Source of the DNA: Oscillospiraceae bacterium
Lineage (GTDB): Bacteria > Bacillota > Clostridia > Oscillospirales > Oscillospiraceae
DNA length: 39,964 nucleotides
Direction of reading: 5' to 3'
Assembly (NCBI GenBank): GCA_902795045.1
Contig: CADBJU010000011.1
Span: 1 to 39,964 of the forward strand
A program made the translations under genes and the position numbers. Below are positions 32,431 through 39,801 of this stretch, piece by piece. The notes below the pieces were generated by a model. It was not told where the DNA came from. It saw nothing but the letters and a program-made list of their open reading frames with translations, and made no database searches. Every line of letters starts with the position of its first letter. The stretch's first letter is position 1.

Positions 32431-33342
32431 TTAAATGTCCAAAATTCCCAGAATAATGATGCCCGCCACGACGGCCGCGATGCTGAGATAGTGCTTGGCG
32501 GAGAGCCTTTCCTTGAGGAAGATGTGGCTCCACAGCACGCTTGCCACGCAATAGCTGGAGATGATGGGCGCGGCGAAGGCCACATGGGCGCTGTCGGCGA
32601 TCGCATAGATATAGAAGAACTGGCCGATGGTCTCAAAGACCGCGCCGGTGTACTTGGGCAGTTCCTGACGGGCGATGAGCTTCTGCTTTTTGATGCCCAG
32701 CACATAGATCGCGCAGCAGATGCCCACGGCGAGGAAGGTCAGCTCATAGGCACAGTTGGCGCTGTCCTCGTTGAGCGTTTCGAGCACGATGCTGTCGGCA
32801 AAGGTGCCCAGCGCGTCCAGCAGGCAGTAGATGACGGGGATGGCGATGGCGATCCAGCTCTTGGCGTAGTGGTGGTTGGAGGCGTCCTGGCGCGCTTTTC
32901 TGAGTTCCTCGTCCTCGTTGGCCTCGACAAAGCCGAGGGCGATGACGCCGCCCGCCACCAGCGCCACGGCCAGCAGTGCCACGGGGGGCAGGTCCTCACT
33001 GATGCCTTTGGTGGCAAAGGTCAAAAGCGCCACGATCGCGCCGGAGCTGTTGCAAATGGGCGAGGAGATCGAAAGCTCAATATACCGCAGCCCCAGATAG
33101 CCGATGGCCATGGAGAGGATATAGAGCATGGAGACGGGCAGGTAGGTGATGATGACGTGCCAGTTCATTTCCACGCCGTCTGCGAAGATTTCGTAAGCTG
33201 CGTGCAGGCCCATTACCAGGCCCACCGCCATGACCATTTTCAGGTGACTGTACTTGTCCTTCTGATCCTGGCAGCCGATTTTGGAAAACAGATCTGAGCC
33301 GCTCCAGCACAGGAGCGCGATGATTGCGAAGGTAAACCACAT
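32431..33342 (-). CDS. EamA/DMT-superfamily transporter
   Basis: 303 residues with about ten predicted membrane helices in two related halves, starting MWFTFAIIALLCWSGSDLFSKIG. The C-terminal half ends with EETIGQFFYIYAIADSAHVAFAAPI-like helices and VLWSHIFLKERLSAKHYLSIAAVVAGIIILG, where FLKERLS is typical of EamA proteins. These proteins move small metabolites or drugs; the substrate is unknown. The start is the ATG at 33342, AGAGGA 10 bases upstream; longer in-frame versions run across the predicted promoter. It is the first gene of the reverse series that continues with pyrH, and a promoter at 33393-33421 precedes it. Confidence 0.85.
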   Translation of the reverse strand: MWFTFAIIALLCWSGSDLFSKIGCQDQKDKYSHLKMVMAVGLVMGLHAAYEIFADGVEMNWHVIITYLPVSMLYILSMAIGYLGLRYIELSISSPICNSSGAIVALLTFATKGISEDLPPVALLAVALVAGGVIALGFVEANEDEELRKARQDASNHHYAKSWIAIAIPVIYCLLDALGTFADSIVLETLNEDSANCAYELTFLAVGICCAIYVLGIKKQKLIARQELPKYTGAVFETIGQFFYIYAIADSAHVAFAAPIISSYCVASVLWSHIFLKERLSAKHYLSIAAVVAGIIILGILDI

Positions 33343-33392
33343 GGAATGCTTGTCCTCTTTCTCTACAGTATGCGCAAAGCGTACCACGATTG

Positions 33393-33421
33393 ATAATACC
33401 ACAGGATCAAGCATTTGACAA
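33393..33421 (-). promoter_or_regulatory. Predicted sigma-A promoter of the EamA-pyrH-frr series
   Basis: On the reverse strand TTGTCA (33416-33421), 17 bases, TATTAT (33393-33398). No other clear promoter was seen before pyrH, so it may serve the whole series. Confidence 0.7.
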
Positions 33422-33479
33422 TTATAAGTTTTGCGCTGCCTTTCATGCGACATATCTCGCATGCCGTCTGTGCTACAAT
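33414..33479 (+). promoter_or_regulatory. Putative spoIIGA promoter region with two 0A-box-like sites
   Basis: TACAAT (33474-33479) is a -10-like hexamer only 6 bases before the spoIIGA ATG. Upstream are TGCGACA (33446-33452) and TTTGACA (33414-33420). Each differs by one base from TTCGACA, the inverted 0A box, and they are 32 bases apart. If transcription starts near 33486 they lie around -40 and -72. No good -35 hexamer is seen, as is usual for Spo0A-dependent spoIIG promoters. Confidence 0.4.
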
Positions 33480-33485
33480 GCGTGC

Positions 33486-34262
33486 ATGAACATCATCTAC
33501 GCGGATACGCTCTTTGCCCTCAGCGTGTTTACGGATTACCTGCTGCTCGTGGTGACGGCGCGCTTTTGTTCGCTCAGGCTCCGGCGCCGGCGTTATCTGG
33601 CCGCGGCGGTGCTCGGCGGGGTATACGCGGTGGCGGTGTTTCTGCCGGGCTGCGCCTGGATGGCCCACCCGCTGGTCGAGCTCTGTGCCGCGGGTTTCAT
33701 GGGCCTTCTGGCCTTCGGCGGCGAGGAAAAGCTTTTTCGCTGCTGCGCGGCCTTCCTGGCGGTGTCGGCGAGCTTCGGCGGCGCCGCCTGGGCGGTGTGC
33801 ATGCGAAGCGGCGGGACGGACATCCGGCTGCTCGCCGCCGTGTTTCTCGGCAGCTATGCCTTGCTGACGCTCTTGTCGTACACCCGCAGGCGCCGGGCGC
33901 GGGAGCACCGTGTCGGGGTGACGCTGACCCTCGGGCCGCGCAGCGCGGCCTTCACCGCCCTGGAGGACAGCGGCAACTGTCTCACCGATCCTGTCACCTG
34001 CGACCGGGTGCTGCTGGCAAGCCCCGCGGCGCTTCGTCCGCTCTTCCCCGGGCAGGAGGCGTTTTTGGAGCTCGGCGCGGTGGAGCTGGTGCAAAACGCC
34101 GCGCCCTGCCGCTTTCGCCTGCTGCGGTGCGGGAGCATCGGCGGTCCCGCGCTCCTCGCCGCCTTCCGTCCGGACACGGTCACGGTGGACGGAGAAAAGC
34201 GCTCCCTGCTCGTCGCGGTAAGCGAAAACGCGCAGGGCGACGGATTTGAGGGAATCTTTTGA
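33486..34262 (+). CDS. spoIIGA: Sporulation sigma-E factor-processing peptidase SpoIIGA
   Basis: 258 residues. Five N-terminal membrane helices (MNIIYADTLFALSVFTDYLL onwards to about 132) precede a cytoplasmic aspartic protease domain with Asp161-Ser-Gly (ALEDSGNCLTDP), matching the DSGN of the Bacillus protein. It removes the pro-sequence of sigma-E in the mother cell in response to SpoIIR. It is about 50 residues shorter than the Bacillus enzyme. The ATG at 33486 aligns with the family start, but no ribosome site precedes it; a longer frame starting at 33390 would add residues unlike the family. pro-sigE follows 37 bases later. Confidence 0.93.
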   Translation: MNIIYADTLFALSVFTDYLLLVVTARFCSLRLRRRRYLAAAVLGGVYAVAVFLPGCAWMAHPLVELCAAGFMGLLAFGGEEKLFRCCAAFLAVSASFGGAAWAVCMRSGGTDIRLLAAVFLGSYALLTLLSYTRRRRAREHRVGVTLTLGPRSAAFTALEDSGNCLTDPVTCDRVLLASPAALRPLFPGQEAFLELGAVELVQNAAPCRFRLLRCGSIGGPALLAAFRPDTVTVDGEKRSLLVAVSENAQGDGFEGIF

Positions 34263-34299
34263 AAATATCGCCGCCCTTATGTGAAAGGAGGAAGTAATC

Positions 34300-35022
34300 A
34301 TGCTTTGCAGGCCGCAGATCTTTTTTCTTCGCCGTCAGCTGCTTCAGATCCTGGGGATCGAGCCGCCGCCGGTTTTTTACATTGGGGGCAGCGACACCCT
34401 GCCCCCGCCGCTCGAGCGCGAGGAGGAAGCCGCCGCCATCACGGCTCTGGAGGCCGGGGACGAGGCGGCGCGCAAGACGCTCATCGAACATAACCTGCGC
34501 CTTGTGGTCTATATCGCCAAGCGCTTTGAAAATACCGGCGTCAACATTGAGGATCTCATTTCCATCGGCACCATTGGGCTCATCAAGGGCATCAACACCT
34601 TCAACGCCGGCAAAAAGATCAAGCTTGCCACCTACTCCAGCCGCTGCATTGAAAACGAGATCCTGATGTATCTGAGAAAGCTCAGCGGGCAGAAGACCGA
34701 GGTCAGCTTCGACGAGCCGCTGAACACCGACTGGGACGGCAACGAGCTGCTTTTAAGCGACATTCTCGGCACCGAGGAGGACGAGGTCTGCCGCGCCCTG
34801 GAGGATGACGCGGAAAAGCGCGTGCTCCTCGAGGCGGTGGACGGTCTGGAGGGCCGGGAGAAGGAGATCATCCTGCTGCGCTTCGGCCTTGCGGGCGGGC
34901 GCGAGTACACCCAGAAGGAGGTGGCCGACATGCTGGGTATCTCCCAGAGCTACATATCGCGTCTCGAAAAGCGTATCCTCGAGCGCCTGCGCCGGGATGT
35001 GACGCGGCTTTTGCAGGTATAA
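34300..35022 (+). CDS. sigE: RNA polymerase sporulation sigma factor sigma-E (pro-form)
   Basis: 240 residues, the family length. The pro-sequence covers about residues 1-28 ([20 protein letters not shown]...), with the processing region [13 protein letters not shown] as in Bacillus. Region 2 ([24 protein letters not shown], -10 binding) and region 4 ([23 protein letters not shown], helix-turn-helix) are nearly identical to the Bacillus protein, as is [20 protein letters not shown]. It directs mother-cell genes early in sporulation after cleavage by SpoIIGA. AGGAGG lies about 7 bases before the ATG. sigG, which often follows, is absent; a CPBP gene with its own promoter comes next. Confidence 0.98.
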   Translation: MLCRPQIFFLRRQLLQILGIEPPPVFYIGGSDTLPPPLEREEEAAAITALEAGDEAARKTLIEHNLRLVVYIAKRFENTGVNIEDLISIGTIGLIKGINTFNAGKKIKLATYSSRCIENEILMYLRKLSGQKTEVSFDEPLNTDWDGNELLLSDILGTEEDEVCRALEDDAEKRVLLEAVDGLEGREKEIILLRFGLAGGREYTQKEVADMLGISQSYISRLEKRILERLRRDVTRLLQV

Positions 35023-35031
35023 GGGTCGTAC

Positions 35032-35060
35032 TTGAAAAGACTTCCTGACAGGTATATAAT
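35032..35060 (+). promoter_or_regulatory. Predicted sigma-A promoter of the CPBP protease gene
   Basis: TTGAAA (35032-35037), 17 bases, consensus TATAAT (35055-35060), 30 bases before the ATG. A strong match. No terminator is evident between sigE and this promoter. Confidence 0.8.
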
Positions 35061-35090
35061 ATATACACATTATTCGTGGAGGCCTAAATT

Positions 35091-35987
35091 ATGGAAGAGA
35101 AAGATTTATCCGTGCCCGCAAAGTCTGTAAAGCAAAAGCGGCATTTTATTCTGGCCGTGATCGCGATCGCGCTGCTTTTCATGTTCGTCGGCTCGACTAT
35201 CGGTGAATTGACTGTATTGCTGCTCCGTAAGCTTTTCCCCAACATGAGCGGCGGCAGCGCGTTCCTGCTTGAATATCTGGCCTTTATCTGGATCGACGTT
35301 CTCGTGCTCACATACTGTGCCCTGTTTGAAAAGGACATTTTCCGCAGCTTCCTGCACCCGAGGCAGGGCGGCTCGCCCGGAAACACCGGCAAAAACTTTG
35401 CTTTCGGCCTGCTCATCGGCTTCGGCATGAACGCGCTGTGTATCCTGCTTGCCTGGCTGCATGGGGACATTCATTTTTATGCGGGGCGCTTTCAGCTGCT
35501 GTACATGCTTTGCGCGCTCGTATGTGTGTGTATTCAGTCCGGCGCGGAAGAGCTGGTCACCCGCGGCTACATGATGGGCGCGCTGCAAAAGCGCTATCCC
35601 GTATGGGTCGCCATCGCGACAAATGCGCTGCTTTTCGGCGCGATGCATCTGTCGAATCCCGGCATCACAGTGCTGTCGTTTCTGAATATTGTGGCCATCG
35701 CCGTGGCGCTGAGTCTGGTCATGTACTACTTTGGCAGCATCTGGATGTGCATCGCCGTCCACACCGCGTGGAACTATACACAGAATCTCCTGTTCGGCCT
35801 GCCCAACTCCGGTAAGGTGTCCGAGAGCTCCTTCCTCCATCTGGAGGCTGCCAAAGACAGTCTGTTTTATGATGTCGCCTTCGGCATTGAAGGGACGCTG
35901 ACTGCCGTGATCGTCATCACCATATTTGGCGCCGCCGTAGTATATCTCGGACGGAAGAAGGGCCTTCCCGCCGAAAATCGCAACTGA
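35091..35987 (+). CDS. CPBP-family (type II CAAX prenyl endopeptidase-like) intramembrane protease
   Basis: 298 residues with about eight membrane segments. The three conserved motifs are EEL-x-x-R (Glu153, Glu154, Arg158), FGAMH (His186) and HTAWN (His224, Asn228), the predicted metal and catalytic site of the ABI/CPBP group. In bacteria these proteins act in bacteriocin self-protection or other membrane proteolysis; the role of this one is unknown. GGAGG lies 8-9 bases before the ATG. It is transcribed alone. Base composition looks somewhat less GC-rich than in the flanking genes. It is not followed by a clear terminator other than the hairpin at 36051. Confidence 0.85.
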   Translation: MEEKDLSVPAKSVKQKRHFILAVIAIALLFMFVGSTIGELTVLLLRKLFPNMSGGSAFLLEYLAFIWIDVLVLTYCALFEKDIFRSFLHPRQGGSPGNTGKNFAFGLLIGFGMNALCILLAWLHGDIHFYAGRFQLLYMLCALVCVCIQSGAEELVTRGYMMGALQKRYPVWVAIATNALLFGAMHLSNPGITVLSFLNIVAIAVALSLVMYYFGSIWMCIAVHTAWNYTQNLLFGLPNSGKVSESSFLHLEAAKDSLFYDVAFGIEGTLTAVIVITIFGAAVVYLGRKKGLPAENRN

Positions 35988-36016
35988 CCGGATTATGACA
36001 TGGCAAAAGATTTTTG

Positions 36017-36046
36017 TTGACAAATCGCAATCAATTCCATTATAAT
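36017..36046 (+). promoter_or_regulatory. Predicted strong sigma-A promoter of rpmH
   Basis: Consensus TTGACA (36017-36022), 18 bases, consensus TATAAT (36041-36046). Transcription would begin near 36053, giving an rpmH leader of about 120 bases. Confidence 0.85.
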
Positions 36047-36050
36047 AACA

Positions 36051-36082
36051 ACTCGGCGGCAGCTGCCGCCGGGTGATTTTTT
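36051..36082 (+). terminator. GC hairpin and T tract directly after the rpmH promoter
   Basis: A 10-bp stem with one G-T pair (ACTCGGCGGC and GCCGCCGGGT, loop AGCT) is followed by GA and TTTTTT. Its core CGGCGGCAGCTGCCGCCG (36054-36071) is a perfect palindrome. It may end the CPBP transcript or act as an attenuator of rpmH; a second hairpin (GGGTGA with TCACCC, 36071-36087) overlaps and could compete with it. Confidence 0.6.
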
Positions 36083-36174
36083 CACCCTTACCGTGTCAAC
36101 TACTTTCCCGGGTCCCCCGGGGATGTTGAGTATCAACCGAACCCTTTGACGGTTCAGAGAAAGGAGTGCACCCC

Positions 36175-36309
36175 ATGCTTCGTACTTATCAGCCCAAGAA
36201 GCTCCAGCGCAAGAAAGAGCACGGCTTCCGCAAGAGAATGAAGACCGCCAACGGCCGCAAGGTCCTTGCCCGCCGCAGAGCAAAAGGCAGAGCGCAGCTC
36301 AGCGCCTGA
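36175..36309 (+). CDS. rpmH: Large ribosomal subunit protein bL34
   Basis: 44 residues, the usual length: starts [20 protein letters not shown] and continues with [19 protein letters not shown], the bL34 signature, ending QLSA. Highly basic. It is a component of the 50S subunit. AAAGGAG lies about 7 bases before the ATG. It leads the conserved rpmH-rnpA-yidD-yidC-jag series. dnaA, the common divergent neighbour, is not upstream. The leader (36053-36174) is rich in inverted segments, including GTTGAGTATCAAC and GAACCCTTTGACGGTTC. Confidence 0.97.
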   Translation: MLRTYQPKKLQRKKEHGFRKRMKTANGRKVLARRRAKGRAQLSA

Positions 36310-36344
36310 GGCGCACCGTGAACAGGAATCGGGAATAACTTTTC

Positions 36345-36364
36345 AGGGCGGAGCGATCCGCCCT
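36345..36364 (+). other. Hairpin between rpmH and rnpA
   Basis: A perfect 8-bp stem (AGGGCGGA and TCCGCCCT) with a GCGA tetraloop lies 35 bases after the rpmH stop. Only TT follows, so it may be a partial terminator or an mRNA-processing/stability element that lowers rnpA relative to rpmH. Confidence 0.5.
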
Positions 36365-36410
36365 TTAGGTGCTTGCGGACCTTTTTGCGGGCACCGGGAG
36401 GCAGAGCGAC

Positions 36411-36758
36411 GTGAATGTCCGGGATACCCTAAAAAAGAACAGTGACTTCCGCCGCCTCTATGCCAAGGGCAAAAGCGCGGCCACGCCCTACCTCGTGGTC
36501 TACTGCCGGAAAAACCGGCTCGAGCGCAACCGGGCGGGCTACACCGTGTCCACCAAGCTCGGCCACGCGGTGGTGAGAAACCGTGTGCGCCGCCGCCTGC
36601 GGGAGATCGTGCGCCTCAACGCCGGGGCCGTCAAGCCCGGCTATGATCTGGTGCTGGTCGCACGCTCGCGCGCCGTGGACGCAAAGTACCGGCAGCTCGA
36701 GCAGGCTTATTTAAAAGCCTGCGGAAAGCTCGGCATCCGGCAGGAGGAGACGAAATGA
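36411..36758 (+). CDS. rnpA: Ribonuclease P protein component
   Basis: 115 residues. Protein subunit of RNase P, which trims the 5' leader of tRNA precursors together with the RNA subunit. The family pattern is clear: [20 protein letters not shown] at the start and the RNR motif region [18 protein letters not shown]. The start is probably the GTG at 36411 because GGGAGG is 9 bases upstream and the product then has normal length; an in-frame start further upstream has no ribosome site. It overlaps yidD by 4 bases (ATGA). Confidence 0.96.
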   Translation: MNVRDTLKKNSDFRRLYAKGKSAATPYLVVYCRKNRLERNRAGYTVSTKLGHAVVRNRVRRRLREIVRLNAGAVKPGYDLVLVARSRAVDAKYRQLEQAYLKACGKLGIRQEETK

Positions 36759-36973
36759 AGCATCTTCTGCTGGCCCTGATCCGCTTTTACCGCCGCAGCA
36801 TCTCCCCCCTGCGTCAGCCCTGCTGCCGCTTCACCCCGACCTGTTCCCAGTACGCCATGGAGGCCATCGAAAAATACGGCGCCCTCAAGGGCGGCTGGAT
36901 GGCTCTCCGCCGTATCTGCTGCTGCCACCCCTTCTATCACGGGCGGCGCGGCTTTTACGACCCCGTACCCTGA
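36755..36973 (+). CDS. yidD: Membrane protein insertion efficiency factor YidD
   Basis: 72 residues. The family hallmark is seen in full: [38 protein letters not shown] in consecutive blocks and the closing [20 protein letters not shown]. YidD is a small membrane-associated protein that helps YidC insert membrane proteins. It is translated from an ATG that overlaps the rnpA stop, with GGAGG ahead of it in the end of rnpA. yidC follows 40 bases later. Confidence 0.95.
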   Translation: MKHLLLALIRFYRRSISPLRQPCCRFTPTCSQYAMEAIEKYGALKGGWMALRRICCCHPFYHGRRGFYDPVP

Positions 36974-37013
36974 CGGGTACATCCCCTATCTTTTATGAAC
37001 TGAGGAATGAACT

Positions 37014-38426
37014 ATGTCATTTGGGGAAATCATTACCTGGCCCTTCGCCAAGCTGATGGTCTGGCTGTACAACCTGACCGGCAACTACGGCCTGGCCCTG
37101 ACCCTGTTCGCCCTGGCCGTCAACCTCATCATGACCCCCTTCATGGCCAAGAGCAAGAAGAGCATGATGCGCTCCTCCCGCCTCCAGCCCAAGATCCAGG
37201 AGCTGCAGCGGCGGCATGAGGGCAACCCCCAGAAGCTCAACGCCGAGATGCAGAAGCTGTATCAGGAGGAAGGCATCAGCCCCATGTCCGGCTGCCTCTG
37301 GTCCCTGATCCCCTTCCCCATCCTGATCGCCCTGTACTCCGTCGTCCGCCAGCCCCTGACGCGCATGATGTTCGTAGCCAAGGACTTCGTGACCGTGCTG
37401 CAGGACTACTTTGTGGGCAAGGGCCTCTATGAGGCCGCCGCAGGCCGCGCCAGCGCCTACCAGGAGATCGAGCTTGCAAAGCTGAATCACGCCAACTGGA
37501 CCTCCATGACCGCGGATCTCGCCGACAAGCTGGACCCCAATCTTTTTGATCTGGACTTCAGCTTTCTCGGTCTGAACCTGGGCGACCAGCCCAAGATCAG
37601 CACCCTCTGGGAAGGCCCCTACACCTGGGCGGCCATCGGTCTGTTCCTGATCCCCTTCATTTCGGCCGGTCTTTCCTACCTGTCGATAAAGGTCAGCTCC
37701 GCCTCCAACCCCACCCCGGGCGGAGACGCGCAGCAGCAGGCCACCATGAACACCATGAACCTGATGATGCCCCTCATGAGCGTGTGGATCTGCTTTGTCA
37801 TGCCCGCCGCCATGGGTATCTACTGGATCGCAAACTCCATCTTCGGCATGGCCCGCGACTATTTGCTGACCAAAAAGTACAAGGCAGAGCTCGACAAGGA
37901 GGACGCGGTGAAGGCCGCCCAGCGCGCCGAGCGCGACGCCGAGATGGAGGCCAAGAAGGCCGAGTACGAGCGCCTGAAGGCCGAGGGCAAGACCGCCCAG
38001 AACACCAACACCAGCAAGAAGAAGCTCCAGGCCAGCGAGAAGCAGAAGCTTGATGAGCGCAAGGCCGCCCTTGACCGGGCCGACCGCGCCGCGAGGCGCG
38101 AGCGCCTGGGCATCAAGGAGGCGGAAAAGCCCGCTTCCCAGGTGGGCAACCGCCGCTATGCCAGAGGCCGCGCCTACGTGCCCGACCGCTTCTCCAATCC
38201 CGAGAACGCCGAGGCCGCAACCATCGCGGCAGCGGAGGCCTCCGAGGACGCCCCGTCCATCGACGAGACCATGGACGCCGCTGTCGAGACCGCGGACAGT
38301 GCCGTTGAGACCGCTGCCGAGACCGTCGAAGACGCTGTCGAAAACGTCGAAGACGCCGAAGCCGCTGTCGAGACCGCCGCGGAGGAGCTTTCCGCCGCAG
38401 AGACCCCCGAGACCGAACAAGAGTAA
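37014..38426 (+). CDS. yidC: Membrane protein insertase YidC/Oxa1 with long acidic C-terminal tail
   Basis: 470 residues. The Oxa1 core is residues 1-300: first helix LYNLTGNYGLALTLFALAVNLIMTPFMAKSKKS, cytoplasmic coiled hairpin (LQPKIQELQRRHEGNPQKLNAEMQKLYQEEG), and helices ending in PAAMGIYWIANSIFGMARDYLL. It inserts and folds membrane proteins, with or without Sec. There is no lipobox signal, unlike Bacillus SpoIIIJ. After the core come a charged helix (300-395) and an acidic Ala-Glu-Val tail (from about 410) built of short repeats such as AAVETADSAVETAAETVEDAVEN. GAGGA lies about 8 bases before the ATG. jag follows. Confidence 0.95.
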   Translation: MSFGEIITWPFAKLMVWLYNLTGNYGLALTLFALAVNLIMTPFMAKSKKSMMRSSRLQPKIQELQRRHEGNPQKLNAEMQKLYQEEGISPMSGCLWSLIPFPILIALYSVVRQPLTRMMFVAKDFVTVLQDYFVGKGLYEAAAGRASAYQEIELAKLNHANWTSMTADLADKLDPNLFDLDFSFLGLNLGDQPKISTLWEGPYTWAAIGLFLIPFISAGLSYLSIKVSSASNPTPGGDAQQQATMNTMNLMMPLMSVWICFVMPAAMGIYWIANSIFGMARDYLLTKKYKAELDKEDAVKAAQRAERDAEMEAKKAEYERLKAEGKTAQNTNTSKKKLQASEKQKLDERKAALDRADRAARRERLGIKEAEKPASQVGNRRYARGRAYVPDRFSNPENAEAATIAAAEASEDAPSIDETMDAAVETADSAVETAAETVEDAVENVEDAEAAVETAAEELSAAETPETEQE

Positions 38427-38446
38427 ACAGGAGAGTCTGATAAACT

Positions 38447-39310
38447 ATGATCAATACACTGGAAAAGTCCGCCCGCACGGTGGACGCCGCCATTGAAGAG
38501 GCCCTCAAGGAGCTGGGGATGAGCCGCGACGACGTGTCGGTGGAGATCCTGGACATGGGCAAGACCGGCTTTCTCGGCTTCGGCGCCCAGCCCGCGCGCG
38601 TGCGCGTGAGCTACGAGACCCCCGATCCCGAGCCTGTCAAGCCCGCAAAGCCCGCGCCCGCCCCCAAAGCGGAGAAGAAGCCCGCCCCCGCGAAGGCCGA
38701 GAAGGCAGAAAAGCCCGCCAAGGCGGACAAGCCCAAGGCTGAGAAGGCGGAGGCTCCCAAGGCTGAGCCCAAGCCCGCCGCTCCCGCCATCACCGACGAG
38801 AACGCCGACTATGCCGCCATCCGCAGCTTCCTCACAGGTCTGCTTGAGCGCATGGGCGTCAACGCCGACATGGACATCAGCCCCCGCGACAACGGCGGCA
38901 TCAATGTCAATCTGACCGGTCCCGCCATGGGCGCCATCATCGGCCGTCGCGGCGAGACTCTGGACGCCATCCAGCACCTGACAAACTATGTCGTCAACAA
39001 GGACAGCGAGAAGCACCTGCACATCTCTGTCGATGCCGAGGCCTACCGCTCCAAGCGGGAGGAGTCCCTGACGCACCTGGCAGAGAAGATGGCGGAGAAG
39101 GCCATCAAGTATAAGCGCAGCATGGCTCTCGAGCCCATGAACTCCTACGAGCGCCACGTCATCCACACGGCGCTGCAGAACTACGAGGGCGTCACCACCA
39201 GCTCCACCGGCGTTGAACCGAACCGCCGCGTGGTCGTCTCCTACGTCCGCCCGGAGAAGCCAGAGCAGTCCAAGCCCGACAACAAGCCCAAGAGCCGCGA
39301 GTGGGCCTAA
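38447..39310 (+). CDS. jag: RNA-binding protein KhpB (Jag/SpoIIIJ-associated)
   Basis: 287 residues. Jag N-domain 1-55 (ARTVDAAIEEALKELGMSRDDV...ILDMGKTGFLGFG), a Lys/Ala/Pro linker 58-115, a KH domain (about 120-195) with the GRRG loop in IIGRRGETLDAIQHLTN, and an R3H domain (about 198-265) with RRVVVSY at its end. KhpB binds RNA with KhpA and affects cell division and elongation in Gram-positive bacteria. GGAGAG lies 11 bases before the ATG, and a TGATAA stop pair in between belongs to no gene. mnmE, which usually follows, is absent. Confidence 0.96.
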   Translation: MINTLEKSARTVDAAIEEALKELGMSRDDVSVEILDMGKTGFLGFGAQPARVRVSYETPDPEPVKPAKPAPAPKAEKKPAPAKAEKAEKPAKADKPKAEKAEAPKAEPKPAAPAITDENADYAAIRSFLTGLLERMGVNADMDISPRDNGGINVNLTGPAMGAIIGRRGETLDAIQHLTNYVVNKDSEKHLHISVDAEAYRSKREESLTHLAEKMAEKAIKYKRSMALEPMNSYERHVIHTALQNYEGVTTSSTGVEPNRRVVVSYVRPEKPEQSKPDNKPKSREWA

Positions 39311-39389
39311 CGGCGTCAGAAGAAGCTCACGCCGCTCCGTTTCCGCCAAGCGTGGCGAAAACTTCGCTCTGTTCCCTCCTTCTTCCTTT

Positions 39390-39437
39390 TCAAAAGCAAA
39401 GCTAAGGCTTTGCTTTTGAGGGACGGAGGAGTTTTTT
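39390..39437 (+). terminator. Terminator of the rpmH-jag series
   Basis: A perfect 13-bp stem (TCAAAAGCAAAGC and GCTTTGCTTTTGA, loop TAAG), further enclosed by CTCC/GGAG, is followed by TTTTTT at 39432-39437. Confidence 0.85.
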
Positions 39438-39446
39438 ATATCCGCA

Positions 39447-39480
39447 TCTTCACTTTTCACTTTCCTCTTTCCGCTTTCAA
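39447..39480. repeat. Family A half-repeat, copy A5
   Basis: One arm only: CTTCACTTTTCACTTTCCTC continuing with TTTCCGCTTTC. It lies between the jag terminator and the acpP promoter. Confidence 0.65.
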
Positions 39481-39497
39481 AAATCTTAATTCCCCTC

Positions 39498-39526
39498 TTG
39501 CATGTTGACAGTATTTGTAGTACGAT
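39498..39526 (+). promoter_or_regulatory. Predicted promoter of acpP
   Basis: TTGCAT (39498-39503), 17 bases, TACGAT (39521-39526), start near 39533. A TTGACA at 39505 is at the wrong distance from any -10. No FapR-type operator was recognised. Confidence 0.55.
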
Positions 39527-39560
39527 GCAAGAGCAACAGGATATAGCGGAGGATAAGCCA

Positions 39561-39788
39561 ATGATTTTTGAAAACGTAAGAGACGCTCTCGCGCAGCAGT
39601 TTGAGGTCGATCCTGAGACCATCACCATGGACACCAGCCTCATCGACGACCTGGGCGCCGATTCTCTCGACGTGGTGGAGCTGATCATGTCCCTGGAGGA
39701 TATGTACGGCATCTCCATCTCCGACGAGGAGGCGGCCCAGCTCTACACTGTCAGACGGATCGTCGACTATCTGGAAAAGCTCCAGTAA
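39561..39788 (+). CDS. acpP: Acyl carrier protein
   Basis: 75 residues, acidic, standard length. The phosphopantetheine site is Ser35 in LGADSLDVVELIM, and the surrounding helices (MIFENVRDALAQQFEVDPETI, DMYGISISDEEAAQLYTV) fit AcpP. It carries growing acyl chains in fatty acid synthesis. The ATG at 39561 is 8 bases after GGAGG; a longer in-frame version would start upstream of the promoter. It stands alone with its own promoter and terminator, not beside fab genes within the window, so a specialised carrier role cannot be excluded. Confidence 0.93.
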   Translation: MIFENVRDALAQQFEVDPETITMDTSLIDDLGADSLDVVELIMSLEDMYGISISDEEAAQLYTVRRIVDYLEKLQ

Positions 39789-39801
39789 AAAAAGCTTTCA
39801 T

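Noticed and set aside
35988-36174. Replication origin next to rpmH
   Set aside because: dnaA is absent and no TTATCCACA-like boxes were seen in the gap.
36053-36174. Riboswitch in the rpmH leader
   Set aside because: Several hairpins are present but no known aptamer core was recognised; reported only as a structured leader.
37017-38420. 467-codon open frame on the reverse strand
   Set aside because: Antisense shadow of yidC; low-complexity Gly/Leu/His product, no ribosome site or promoter.
39505-39533. TTGACA at 39505 as the acpP -35 box
   Set aside because: No acceptable -10 hexamer lies 16-18 bases downstream; TTGCAT at 39498 with TACGAT at 39521 fits better.
38174-39718. 514-codon open frame on the reverse strand
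   Set aside because: Runs antisense through acpP, repeat A5 and jag and has no recognisable domain; a shadow frame.
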